In this document: piece by piece, positions 1 through 10,100 of the stretch | Numbering within the stretch: position 1 is the stretch's first letter | Layout: every line of letters starts with the position of its first letter | NCBI GenBank assembly: GCA_902362375.1 | Contig: CABIVS010000011.1 | Span: 168,458 to 232,457, forward strand | Direction of reading: 5' to 3' | DNA length: 64,000 nucleotides | Source of the DNA: Bacteroidaceae bacterium | GTDB lineage: Bacteria > Bacteroidota > Bacteroidia > Bacteroidales > Bacteroidaceae | Notes under the pieces: model-generated | Told to the model about the DNA's origin: nothing | The model's input: only the letters and a program-made list of their open reading frames with translations | Databases searched by the model: none | Translations under genes and position numbers: made by a program

Positions 1-77
1 GGGAGTAGAGACTGTCTGGAAAGAATATAATTGAATCACCGGACGGTGAATTGTACATACTGAAGATAAAGTCATAG
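1..77 (+). other. Left edge, possible gene tail
   Basis: These bases probably hold the end of a gene that starts outside the window, but the frame cannot be decided. One frame closes with a TGA ending at base 34, and another runs to a TAG ending at base 77 but has an in-frame TAG at 6-8. Too little is left to identify a product. The fimbrillin-type gene that follows starts four bases after the second stop, so the lost gene could belong to the same operon. Confidence 0.25.
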
Positions 78-80
78 AAT

Positions 81-1877
81 ATGAAGAATAACCATATATC
101 GAATTTAAGTAAGTGGGCAATGCTTGTCGCTGCAATGATATTGCAAATATCATGTCAGCAGGACGATTCATTCTCCCCGGCTGCGGATTCTGCCATCATC
201 AACCTGTCCGTATCTGCTGCCAATAGCGGAACGACAATGGATAATGATGATACCGCCTCGGCCATTAAGTCCCTTTGTATTCTTCAGTTCAATGCGGATG
301 GAAATGCCTTCGGTACCTTGCGCCATGTGGGTATGGGTAAGGAGACGGCTCCGAACAGTGGAAAATACAGCGCTACACTGCTGCAAAGTGTAGACAACGA
401 TGACAAATACAAACTAGTCATCCTTGCCAACTTTCCCGGTGACGATTACGGAATCTTTTATCGTATGGGGGGGAAGAGCTATGCGGAAGTGCAGCAGGCC
501 TGCCTGAGCGCGGAACTTATTGGAGAAAGCAATGTGCTTGAATTTACTACCGCTCAACCGTTTCCGATGTTCGGGATAGCTAAAGACGGAGCTCCCCAGA
601 TTATTACTGAGACGATGAATCTCGGCACGGTGTCATTGGTACGTGCGGTAGCGCGGGTAGATATCGGCATAGGGACAAAAAACGCCGATAACAATACCTG
701 GAACAAAGGCGGCGTGCCGTTTGACATGACCCAGGTCCAGATATGGAAAGACGGAAAACAATACGCATATATGCCTGTAGAAAACAACTTCTCTTCTTCG
801 GCAGGGGCATTGACAATCAACAGTCCTTCCCCTGTCGGAGGTACGGAAACAAAGATCTACGGCAGCACGTACATTACCGGTACCACTTATTGCTCAGAAA
901 AGATCTATGTGCCTGAAGCCGATTTGCTATGGGGAGATGTATATGATACCAATCACTCCAATCGCCTCGCGATTATCGTAGGGGGAAAGTATAACGGCTC
1001 GGCGGTGGAAACGTTCTACCGCGTAGACTTCACCTACGATGAGGGGAGTAAGGACAAGATGAACATACTGCGCAACCACGTATACCAGTTTACCATCAAG
1101 AACGTGAAGGACGCGGGTTATGCCACTGCCGAACTTGCGTACACCAGCAAGCCGAAAGGCTTGGATTTCAGCGCCGGCATGATCGAGGGCTGGGTATCAA
1201 ACGAAGAAACTTCCGTACCTTCCATCCAGGGATACTACCTGACTTATCAGGGATTTAATGGAGAGAATGTGGACTGGACTTACGCTGCGGGTTCTTCACA
1301 ACGAATTCCCAAGAAGAAGTCTTATTGGGGTACCAATCAATATCTTCCATTCGACTACAATAATTTTTATAAGGAAGGAAATAGTTTTTATGCTCCGGAT
1401 ATTTCGGGAGGACAAAACGGGAGCTTGTATGCTACGGTGGCGGATGCCTTTTCCTATGAAGGTACCTTTCCCAATCTGATGGTTTCCGCCAATGATATGG
1501 TGGATGAATCGGGTCATGAGAGCGTCCAGTGGAAGACCGGAACTACGCTGACAGCCTTTGACTTATGCCGGGATTTGGAAGAAAACGGATATGACGACTG
1601 GAGAGTTCCGCGACTCTCGGAACTGGCGTTTATCTATGTGAATCAGACAAAATTGGAAGCATTGCGAGGCTTCACACCGTTGTCCGGGACTTATTGGTGT
1701 GGGAGCGAGTATCTGGTACCCAATGCTACAGACGACCAACGGAAAAAGTCAGCTTGGGCATGGACTGTTGATTTTACTGCTACTACCGGATATGCGTCGT
1801 GGCATCAGAAAACAGAAAAATTGAAAATCCGTTGCGTACGTCAGCAACATGATAATCAGAATTTTAGTAAAAAGTGA
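81..1877 (+). CDS. Fimbrillin-type lipoprotein with C-terminal DUF1566/Lcl domain
   Basis: Likely a structural or tip subunit of a type V-like fimbria. The N-terminus is a signal peptide ending in a lipobox (LQISC, Cys at about residue 25) followed by acidic residues, as in exported Bacteroides lipoproteins. The middle has the FimA/Mfa1-family signature LVRAVARVDI near residue 190. The last 95 residues are a separate module with DWRVP at about 506, YWCGS at about 538 and IRCVR near the end, matching the DUF1566/Lcl_C pattern, which is thought to be adhesive. The next gene starts just downstream, so the two are probably co-transcribed. Fimbrillin assignment is good; subunit role (shaft or tip) is inference. 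Confidence 0.8.
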   Translation: MKNNHISNLSKWAMLVAAMILQISCQQDDSFSPAADSAIINLSVSAANSGTTMDNDDTASAIKSLCILQFNADGNAFGTLRHVGMGKETAPNSGKYSATLLQSVDNDDKYKLVILANFPGDDYGIFYRMGGKSYAEVQQACLSAELIGESNVLEFTTAQPFPMFGIAKDGAPQIITETMNLGTVSLVRAVARVDIGIGTKNADNNTWNKGGVPFDMTQVQIWKDGKQYAYMPVENNFSSSAGALTINSPSPVGGTETKIYGSTYITGTTYCSEKIYVPEADLLWGDVYDTNHSNRLAIIVGGKYNGSAVETFYRVDFTYDEGSKDKMNILRNHVYQFTIKNVKDAGYATAELAYTSKPKGLDFSAGMIEGWVSNEETSVPSIQGYYLTYQGFNGENVDWTYAAGSSQRIPKKKSYWGTNQYLPFDYNNFYKEGNSFYAPDISGGQNGSLYATVADAFSYEGTFPNLMVSANDMVDESGHESVQWKTGTTLTAFDLCRDLEENGYDDWRVPRLSELAFIYVNQTKLEALRGFTPLSGTYWCGSEYLVPNATDDQRKKSAWAWTVDFTATTGYASWHQKTEKLKIRCVRQQHDNQNFSKK

Positions 1878-1895
1878 TTGAAACGATATACAAAG

Positions 1896-3641
1896 ATGAA
1901 TATGGATACAAACAAGAAATATACCTTGCCCCGGGCAATCCTCCTGACAGCCTTCCCCTTACTGTTGGCAGGGGCTTGCGATAACTATGCTTATGACGGG
2001 CCGGAGTCGGATACTCCGGCAAAGGAGGTTACTCTGAACTTCAATGCTTCCATAGAAAAGGCAGAGATCACCCGATCAAGGAGTTTTACTCCCATAGATG
2101 CTTTTACCGGAAATGCATATTCTTTTGGTATGTCCATCACTAAAAGTGATAACGGGAATGAGATTTTCAAGGGATCATCAGACATGACAGCGACTATGGA
2201 ACGCCCCAACTCCTCCGCACCGTGGAATTGGTCTTTTATTGACAATTCAAATAATGCAAGTGTCACTCCCGTGGGGTCGGAAGGTAAAGCATTAAAAGTG
2301 GTTGCTTACTATCCGCCTGTCTCATCCGCTACCAAGGATGTCTATACGAATGGCATCCCGTTTGATTTCTCCGCCAGGACCCGTCTCCAACAGACGGATC
2401 TGCTCTACAATACCGAGACCATCTATCCGTTCGCTCCCTCCAATGACTCGAGGGTAACTATTCCTTTACGCTTCCGGCATGCCTATACGTGGATTGTTCT
2501 TAACATCACGAAATATGTGGAAAAAGGACCGGAGTTCACGCTGAGCAGTGTCTCCCTGGATAACCTGGGGGGAGGCTGGATTAAAAACAAAGGAGCTATT
2601 GACCCGGAAACAGGGTTGGTAAAGGATGGAGCCACCGTCGGTCCGATAGGAGTAACCGTAGACCCTCCTGCGGTATTGTCCACTACGAAGGTTCTCACCT
2701 ACGAGTTTCTGGTTCCCTCGTTCATGGATTCCAAAGTCGGTGACGGCGACATACTCATCGTATTGAATGTCAGTGGAATTAATGAGCTGTTTACTCTGAG
2801 TAAGCTTTATCTTAACCAAAGTGACGATGGTAAGTCGTTCGGTTTCAGACAGGGATATAAAAACACGTATAATCTGGTCTATAATAACTCCGCTCTGGGG
2901 CTAAGTATTCAGAGCTGGAAATCAGAGGTGATTAATGGTGGTTTTGGAGATGATGTAACGCCTCCCGGCTCCGGAAGCTATATGCAGATAGGACTTAAAA
3001 AGATAAATGACGTTCCAGCTCCTAGCGGATATTATTGGCCGAAGGCCGTTCTACCGGGCAGTCAATATGCAACTACATATCCTCCAAAACCTACCTTTTT
3101 AGCCGCCGGTACGCATATGTACAAAAACTACCTTACTACTGTGGCCTATGGCGGTAACGGAGCTTATGTGCCTGTTAATGCACCAGACCCCGGAAAACTG
3201 CCCACGGACGGCGCTCTAAAGATTACGGATGATGTAAACGTCTATACAAGCGAAAAAGCTTATCCGGTAATTCAGATAACCAAAAATGATGTCTCCGTTA
3301 TGCCTGTTCCTTGGGAAAATGAAAACGGAGAGTTGGTTGCGAAAGAACTTTGCAGAAAATATAACGGGGGTGGTTTTCATGACTGGAGACTTCCGAGAGC
3401 CACAGAGTTGCGGGCGGTATGGGTACTGGTAGCGGGTAATGGGAATGTATATAAAGATTTGAACTTTGACAAGGACGCGAATCGAAATAAACCATACTGG
3501 ACCGGTACGGAAGTAAGTGAAAACGACGCATGGGGCATGTTTTTTGATTATGGAAATGGTATTGTGGATACTAAGTTGGTGCTATCTCCGTACGATAAGA
3601 AAACGACGGGTTCTGTGCGCTGTGTCCGTGATGCTTCATAA
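1896..3641 (+). CDS. Fimbrillin-like (Mfa_like_1 type) lipoprotein with DUF1566/Lcl domain
   Basis: Second surface subunit of the fimbria-like operon. An open frame exists from a TTG at 1878, but the ATG at 1896 (or 1902) directly precedes the signal peptide and is preferred. The lipobox LLLAGAC gives a lipidated Cys. The N-terminal half resembles the Bacteroidales fimbrillin-like family PF13149: a 'TRSRSF' segment, a 'VVAYYPP' strand, then QTDLL and 'LRFRHAYTWIVLNI'. The C-terminal 86 residues again show DWRLP, YWTGT and VRCVR, the DUF1566/Lcl pattern. It is a different fimbrillin subtype from its two neighbours but carries the same tail module. Exact role is unknown. Confidence 0.78.
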   Translation: MNMDTNKKYTLPRAILLTAFPLLLAGACDNYAYDGPESDTPAKEVTLNFNASIEKAEITRSRSFTPIDAFTGNAYSFGMSITKSDNGNEIFKGSSDMTATMERPNSSAPWNWSFIDNSNNASVTPVGSEGKALKVVAYYPPVSSATKDVYTNGIPFDFSARTRLQQTDLLYNTETIYPFAPSNDSRVTIPLRFRHAYTWIVLNITKYVEKGPEFTLSSVSLDNLGGGWIKNKGAIDPETGLVKDGATVGPIGVTVDPPAVLSTTKVLTYEFLVPSFMDSKVGDGDILIVLNVSGINELFTLSKLYLNQSDDGKSFGFRQGYKNTYNLVYNNSALGLSIQSWKSEVINGGFGDDVTPPGSGSYMQIGLKKINDVPAPSGYYWPKAVLPGSQYATTYPPKPTFLAAGTHMYKNYLTTVAYGGNGAYVPVNAPDPGKLPTDGALKITDDVNVYTSEKAYPVIQITKNDVSVMPVPWENENGELVAKELCRKYNGGGFHDWRLPRATELRAVWVLVAGNGNVYKDLNFDKDANRNKPYWTGTEVSENDAWGMFFDYGNGIVDTKLVLSPYDKKTTGSVRCVRDAS

Positions 3642-3666
3642 GTAATGATATTATAACAATATACAA

Positions 3667-5442
3667 ATGAACGATATTATCATGATAAAAAAAATAATTC
3701 CGGTATGTATCGCCTGCCTGGCCTTAGGGGGATGCACGGAGGACAGCCTGTTGCCCGGCCCGGGAACATCTTCATCCCCGGCCCCGGTGACCGTGAAGCT
3801 CACCTTGGGCATAGACGGTTATAATACTTCGTCCGACGGGAAAACACGTGCGGAAGAAATGCCTCCTGTGCTTAGGATGTCTTCGCCGGATATGGATGTG
3901 GAACTTGTGGCGACGCCTGCCGTCACAAGGGCAGCTTCGTCTCCGGCCGGGAATATTCCTGAAGATTATGCCGTTTATTCGTACATGGGCTTCCAGTTTA
4001 GCGGAACACAACCGGACGGAACACTGGTAGAAAAGAAATATTTTGCATCTCCTGATGGCTCCATCAAGACAGATGACGTGGAGATTGTACCTACACCGGC
4101 GGGGCAAAAAAAAATGATTGTGGTTTTGGCCAACGTCAATGAGAGTGACTTTAGTGGTATGACAGTAGGCAGTTCCACCTATGCGGATTTACAGAAACTC
4201 TTTATGACACGGGCGGATAATAATACTATTTTCCCCAGAAACGTGGTGCATCTGCCGAATGGCCAAGGAGAAAGAACGGGGATCGTCATGTGCGGTCAGA
4301 CTGCCGCTGAAATCTCTGTGGGCAAACAGCTATACGTCTCTTTGAAGCGCACCGTGGCAAGAGTGAAATTCAATATAACAACCACTTTTAACCATTTTAT
4401 AGAAGTTCCGCATACGTGGAATGTAACCTTGGTAAACATTCCCACGCAGAGTTATTATAGTGTGATTGGAAGAAAAGCCGTTTTCCCTTCAGTGGATTTG
4501 AACAGATCCGGCTTTTTTTGGTCTGAATCACTCGCTATGACAACCACCGCAAATCCTGTGATTAATACGGAGCCTATATACATCCCGGTCAATCTCCAGC
4601 AGAGCGTACCGACCTCTACGCAGAGTACCCGTCGCGATAACTCACCGAAGGGCGGTACTTACCTTCAGATTATAGGGCTGGAGAATCAGGAGATCGCTGG
4701 TACCCCGAATTTGCATATTGTAAAAGATTTCTCTATCTACCAGTTGTTTTTGGGAAAGAACTTCACGACTGATTTCAGCGTATACCCCAATTATGACCTG
4801 ACTTATAACATTATCCTGAAAGGAAATAACCCGGAAGATACCAATGTAGTCCGGTTGATACCGGGCTATTTCTCGGGAAAACTTACGGCATACGATGCAA
4901 GTGGTAATCGCTTGTCGTCGGTCACTGACGCGAATGCCGTTAAATGGCAATACCCGAACAAGATAGAGGTTTACTTTTCGGACGGATACTATCCGGCGGG
5001 AAGTTCGTCCGGCACCACAACACTGGGAGAAACGAACCTGAAATGGTATGTAGGATCGGCGCCACTCGACAAATTGGGAGCTACTTCGTTGACGGATGGG
5101 CATGAGAATACCGCACGGTTGCAAGCCGCCGGCGTTCCTTGGGAAGACTATGCGGCTGCTTATACCTGCTACCGCGGACTGAATGGATACAACCAGGGAA
5201 ACGAGGCCGGTGATATCCTGTGGTATCTTCCTTCTATCGGCGAGTTGATAGGAACCTGGATTTCCTCTTCAAGTACGGTAAGCCAGCTGAGTGCCGGTTA
5301 CTGGTCGTCTACCGCCTGTCCGGATGCCGATAAAGCCTTTGTAATCACGAATGAAGGGAAGGTGTACTCCGACGCTGTCGGCAATACGCATGCCGTCAGA
5401 GGTTTCCAGGACCCGGTCAAAGCCAGTCATGCGAGCAATTAG
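3667..5442 (+). CDS. Fimbrillin-type lipoprotein with degenerate DUF1566-like tail
   Basis: Third subunit of the operon. Start at 3667, or the in-frame ATG at 3682 which sits closer to the signal peptide; lipobox LALGGC. The FimA-family signature LYVSLKRTVARVKFNI lies near residue 220. A proline/serine-rich stretch follows the lipid Cys. The C-terminal domain keeps the spacing of its neighbours (LWYLPSIGEL, then YWSST, then AVRGF), but the Trp-Arg-Leu-Pro motif is altered and the final Arg-Cys-Val is Arg-Gly-Phe, so the usual Cys is lost. It is 25 bases after the previous stop. Could be an anchor or tip protein; this cannot be decided from sequence. Confidence 0.72.
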   Translation: MNDIIMIKKIIPVCIACLALGGCTEDSLLPGPGTSSSPAPVTVKLTLGIDGYNTSSDGKTRAEEMPPVLRMSSPDMDVELVATPAVTRAASSPAGNIPEDYAVYSYMGFQFSGTQPDGTLVEKKYFASPDGSIKTDDVEIVPTPAGQKKMIVVLANVNESDFSGMTVGSSTYADLQKLFMTRADNNTIFPRNVVHLPNGQGERTGIVMCGQTAAEISVGKQLYVSLKRTVARVKFNITTTFNHFIEVPHTWNVTLVNIPTQSYYSVIGRKAVFPSVDLNRSGFFWSESLAMTTTANPVINTEPIYIPVNLQQSVPTSTQSTRRDNSPKGGTYLQIIGLENQEIAGTPNLHIVKDFSIYQLFLGKNFTTDFSVYPNYDLTYNIILKGNNPEDTNVVRLIPGYFSGKLTAYDASGNRLSSVTDANAVKWQYPNKIEVYFSDGYYPAGSSSGTTTLGETNLKWYVGSAPLDKLGATSLTDGHENTARLQAAGVPWEDYAAAYTCYRGLNGYNQGNEAGDILWYLPSIGELIGTWISSSSTVSQLSAGYWSSTACPDADKAFVITNEGKVYSDAVGNTHAVRGFQDPVKASHASN

Positions 5443-5480
5443 CGATAAGTAAACGAAATGCAACCTAATAAGAAATAAAG

Positions 5481-6137
5481 ATGATGAGTTTCAAGACCTG
5501 TTCCATTCTATGGATCGTTTTATTCTGCTTCGGTCTTCCTTCGGGAGTTTTCGGGCAGTATATCCAGAAAGAGACTGTCGGCGGAAAAACGTATGCCGTT
5601 ATTTATGCGGAAGGACTGGCTGGAGCCGCCCAATGGGGAAGCGGAGTGAAGATGATGCGGGACGGCACTACCATCCGGCATCAGGTTTCCAAAGGAAACG
5701 GAGCAAATTTGAGCGTCAATGACAGAATACCGTTTCGCTTTATTGTGGCATCCGAGGATGTGGGGAACAATGATGAGAATTGGATGGCAGTGCAAGGAGT
5801 AAATGATGGCGGGCAGAATGAGGAACCGGATTTTACCACCACTGCAAATACAGGGTGCCGTTGGTATGGTACTGCCGGCGCACCGGGTGAAGGGCGCAAA
5901 TGGCGTGTTCCCACTCAACGCGAGCTGCAACTGATGTGGATGTTTCGTGAAGCCATTGGGGCGATATATAAGGACAAACCGATGGAAGAAACCGGCAGGA
6001 CGAAAAGATACTGGTCTTCCACTGAAAAGGGGGCAACAGATGCTTGGCTTTTTGATTTTACGCCGGGGAAACCTTACTGTGATATCCAGGCTAAAAGTAC
6101 GGCGAACGGTATGGTGAGATGTGTAAGTGATTATTAA
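5481..6137 (+). CDS. Small secreted DUF1566/Lcl-domain protein
   Basis: A 218-residue protein with a cleavable signal peptide (hydrophobic run ending GVFGQ) and no lipobox. Nearly all of the mature protein is the module seen at the C-termini of the three upstream fimbrillin-type proteins: KWRVPTQREL at about residue 140, YWSST at about 177, and VRCVSDY at the C-terminus. It may be a free-standing adhesin or a minor pilin without its own fimbrillin scaffold. The spacing of 38 bases from the previous gene supports one transcript. Confidence 0.72.
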   Translation: MMSFKTCSILWIVLFCFGLPSGVFGQYIQKETVGGKTYAVIYAEGLAGAAQWGSGVKMMRDGTTIRHQVSKGNGANLSVNDRIPFRFIVASEDVGNNDENWMAVQGVNDGGQNEEPDFTTTANTGCRWYGTAGAPGEGRKWRVPTQRELQLMWMFREAIGAIYKDKPMEETGRTKRYWSSTEKGATDAWLFDFTPGKPYCDIQAKSTANGMVRCVSDY

Positions 6138-6141
6138 CCCA

Positions 6142-6486
6142 ATGACAAAATGTAACATGAGAATTCCGGAATTAGTGTTCGACAAGGAAGGTAAAAACCT
6201 GTATCATATCTACCTGTTTTTCATCGAAGAGAAGTGGTGGTGCTTCGGCCATTCCGCCCATTACCTGAGTATGATCTATCCGCAGCTGGAGGGTATTGAG
6301 GCAAATGGTGAGAATGTTGCCGAATCCATACCTTGTGTATATGTACCAGAGTGCTACCTGGTAAATCTTACCGACCGCTATGATACGCTGGTTTCGGACA
6401 CATGTCTACAGGTGAGTCCTCCGCCTGCCGTTTATAGTTACCGGAAAGAATATGACAATTGGTGTACACAACTAACTGTCTGTTAA
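6142..6486 (+). CDS. Hypothetical protein in fimbrial operon
   Basis: About 114 residues, no family recognised. An alternative GTG start at 6127 would overlap the previous gene; the ATG at 6142 (or 6157) just after that stop is more natural. There is no signal peptide or membrane segment. The protein is rich in Tyr, Cys and Trp (for example KWWCFGHSAHYL) and looks like a small globular cytoplasmic protein. Its place between surface proteins suggests a helper role, but that is only context. Confidence 0.6.
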   Translation: MTKCNMRIPELVFDKEGKNLYHIYLFFIEEKWWCFGHSAHYLSMIYPQLEGIEANGENVAESIPCVYVPECYLVNLTDRYDTLVSDTCLQVSPPPAVYSYRKEYDNWCTQLTVC

Positions 6487-6512
6487 TATAAACTCCTTAT
6501 ATTGAAATATCA

Positions 6513-7076
6513 ATGAGACGAATTGTACGATATTGCTTATTGTCCTTTTTCCTGCTGCTTGCAGGCAGTCTGACGACCCATCTGCGGGCGCAGTTCTATT
6601 CAGTACAGACCAATACGCTAAAATTGGCTACTACCACCTTCAACGCCGAGGGCAGCATGATGCTGAGTACCCACTGGACGCTGAACCTGGGCTTTTCCTA
6701 TAATCCGTGGAATTTCAGCGACACGCGGAAGATCAAGCACTTCCTGTTGGAATCGGGCGCACGCTATTGGTTCTGGCAAACTTATGCCGGCAGTTTTATC
6801 AGCATGTATGCCATGGGAGCGCGCTACAACGTGGCGTGGGACGGACTGCTGGATGGTAAATATCGTTATCAGGGCTGGGGCTATGGTGCGGGAATGACCT
6901 ACGGGCGTTCGTGGTTGCTGGGCAAACGCTGGAATATGGAAGTCGAAGCAGGTTTGGGACTGTTGGTAACCCCCTACACGAAATATCGTTGCGAACACTG
7001 CGGTGACAAGGTGAAGTCGGGCACTTATTTTCTTCCGACACCTAAGCTGGCATTTAATCTTGTTTATTTATTCTAA
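6513..7076 (+). CDS. DUF3575 family outer-membrane-type protein
   Basis: 187 residues. A signal peptide ends at LRAQ, followed by 'VQTNTLKLATTTFNAE' and alternating beta-strand-like segments ending in a C-terminal aromatic residue (NLVYLF), as in small outer-membrane barrels. The pattern matches DUF3575 proteins, which commonly accompany fimbrillin genes in Bacteroides. A CEHCG pair near residue 158 could bind a metal or form a disulfide. It is followed after 30 bases by the large OmpA-like lipoprotein, a pairing that suggests an assembly or anchoring unit for the fimbria. Confidence 0.8.
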   Translation: MRRIVRYCLLSFFLLLAGSLTTHLRAQFYSVQTNTLKLATTTFNAEGSMMLSTHWTLNLGFSYNPWNFSDTRKIKHFLLESGARYWFWQTYAGSFISMYAMGARYNVAWDGLLDGKYRYQGWGYGAGMTYGRSWLLGKRWNMEVEAGLGLLVTPYTKYRCEHCGDKVKSGTYFLPTPKLAFNLVYLF

Positions 7077-7106
7077 GGTTGATCCTTGTCGTCAACCCAT
7101 GGGTGT

Positions 7107-10100
7107 ATGAAGAGTACTAAAAGTTTCTATATTCTGTTCCTGATCATGCTTGTCACCGCATGCTCTCCATTCGGCAGGCTCTACAAAGAGCAGCCGAGGG
7201 TGATGTTGGCATTGCCCGCTGCGCGGAAGAGCCCGCCGAAGCGTCCGGTGGTAAAACATGACTCGGTTATCTCTACCCCGTCTTCGAACTTCGTCTTTGT
7301 CACTTCCAGGCCGGGTGTGTCCATGGAATGGGATAGTATCCATAAAGAGAACCTGACTACCATGGCATTGGATGAAATTGTGATCTCTGCCAATACCACC
7401 CGCAACACGGCGGAACGCAACGGGCTGATTGATGTTGAATTTGTAGTAACGGTGCCCCGTGCCTTGCAGCAGGATAACTGGATGGTGAATGTCCGTCCGG
7501 TTCTGATGCGGGGAGATATGCTCGATTCCCTGAAAGAACTGCGCTTCACCGGACAACGGTTTCGCGAGTTGCAGGAGCGTGACTACCGGCGTTATGACCG
7601 TTTTCTGGAAAAGATTATCCCGGACTCGGTCAATTTCTACCGTACCTATGTCGACTATCGCTCTTTCGAGCGTTATCTGGAACGTCTGAAGTGGTATAAG
7701 CGTGGATTGGAGAAACGCTGGGCGATACAGGGTGCCAAGAAACGGCGTCCTGACCCGTTGCTGCTGCGTTTTGAGATGTTCAACCGTCAGGCTGCCGAAC
7801 GCGACAGCCTGCTGAAAGACCGCATGCTGGAGAACTCGTACCGGATGATCACACGCCAGTGGTGGCAGTATGACCGTGCCTTGGCACGGGTGAACGACAC
7901 GTTGCAATATCAAAACAAATACCTGCTGGAACGCTTCCGCTTCTTCAACGACAAATGGGCGAATTATGCCCGAAGCCTGGAAGATGATTCCCTCACCTGC
8001 GCGGAAAATGCCAAAGCGCGTGCGGAAGCATTGATTGCCCGTAAAAGCTACTTCTATGACCGGGCGTTGAGTGCCGCCGCCTGGCAGGCGGAACGCAGAT
8101 TCAACCGGATACATGAAATAGGAGCGGAACTGGGAGCGGAACCCGGTGCGCGGATCTACTCTCCCCGCTTTGATTATTTCAATGAAAAGATGGAACGGCT
8201 GGACGCCGGCCTTTACCGGTATTACCGCATCAGGGGCGCGCGTGCCGAAAAGAAGGAAAACCTGAAATTCCTGCGCGCTTTTCTGGCAGGGAATGACACG
8301 ACACACCTGAACCGTGAGCAACTCACGGAAAAATATATCCGTCGTTATGAGAAAGTAAGGAATTTCCTCCCGATGTTCCATTTTCGCCGTCCGGACTTGG
8401 ACACCCTGCCTCCTTCGTGGGTAACGGAAACGCAATATCAGGAGAGGCCGGTCCGGCCGGATACGGTACGGACACGTAAGATCCTGCTGTCGCAGTTCTC
8501 GAAAGAAGAAATATACGCATATTATGAATCGCACGGACAGGGAATGCCCGACAGGGGACCCGCCGGATTTTTCCGTGGATTGTCGCCTTTATTGACTTAT
8601 CACCGCATTCTGCCCGACTCGATGCAGCGACGTACTCCCGGACCTAAGGCATTCAGGAATTTAGAGCGCAGCCGGGTGGACTCGGCAGCTACGGTTGACC
8701 GCTACATGCGTCGTTACGAAACCCTGCGGTCAGCTTATCCGCAGTACCGTCTGAAACGTGAATTGTATAATATCAATCCGCCCGCCCTTCGTCATGCCGC
8801 CAAGCAGGCAGGCTATGGAGAACGGATAGCGCGCATCAATTCGCTCGATTCTACCGCTCTGGTAAAAATGTTCTATAAAACGCAGAAGATTGCCCGCAAT
8901 GAGGCTCGCAAAGCGATGAAAGACGAGAAATACCGTGATATTGTCCGTTTCCCGTTCAACCCGGAAGCTAAACTCGACACTGTGATTTATGCTGCCGACC
9001 AGGTACGCTTTCTCTATTCGCAGAAAGTGCCCGCGGATGAAAACTCGGCGCGCATGAAGGTTTATGTGGTGGGCAATGTGCTGAACAGCAACGGTAGCGA
9101 ATACCCGCTTCCCAAATCGGATACGCTGACTTTTCTGGTGAGTTCGATGACGAAGTTCGTTGACAAGACTCCCCGCTTTGTGCGTAAAATCGTCACTCGC
9201 GACGCGGAAGCGAATACCAGTGTGAATTTTTATTTTCCCAAAAACCGTTTTAGTCTGGATGAATCCATCGATGTGAACCGGAAGGGAGTGAAACAGGTGC
9301 GCGATCTTACCCTGGCGCTGATGACCGATCCGGTGTACATCATAGATAGCCTGACACTCTTTGCCACCTCTTCTCCAGAAGGTAACTGGCGCATCAACGG
9401 AGAGATAGCCCGGAAACGTGTTGAATCTATCCGTAACATTCTGGTGCGTGACTTCACGCAACTGTATGATTCCCTGTCTGTCGGTGCCGCCATGGAGATA
9501 GACGATGCGGGAAATATCCGGAAACGGGAGGTGAAAGACGAGATCCCGAACCTGCCGCAACTGATAAAAGTGCGTACCATTCCTGAAGGATGGGACAAAT
9601 TGCGACGCCTGATCATGGAAGATGAGCATTTTGTCGGTAACAGGGGTGCCGTCTTGCGGATAATAGATAAGGAGACGGATCCCGACCGGCGTGAATGGCT
9701 GATTAAGAGCCAGTATAAGGCAGAGTATGCCTACATGCTCGACAAGCTCTACCCGTCCGTACGTGCGGTAGACTTCCGCTTTACCCTTTCCCGCCGGGGT
9801 ATGCAGCAGGATACGGTGTATACCACCGAACCGGATACGGCGTATGCACGGGGAGTGGAGTGTCTGGAGAAACGCAAATATGCGCAGGCACTGGAAATTC
9901 TGCGCCCGTACGAAGATGTGAATACGGCCATTGCCTATATGTCACAGGGGTATGACAAAGCCGCTTTGCGGATATTCGGTAATTTGCCTCAGACAGCCGA
10001 CGTCAAGTACATGCAGGCCATTCTTCAGGCACGTTTGGGGAATGAAGAACAGGCGGTACGGCTATTGCTCAGTGCAGTGGATATGGACGAAAAAATGAAA

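Noticed and set aside
5053..5442. Frameshift in the third fimbrillin-type gene explaining its odd tail
   Set aside because: The frame is continuous and the motif spacing is kept; the changes look like divergence, not a shift.
7092..8534. Long minus-strand open frame of 480 codons
   Set aside because: It lies antisense to the OmpA-like gene. Its translation has no signal peptide or domain and is low-complexity, as expected for the shadow of a GC-rich gene.
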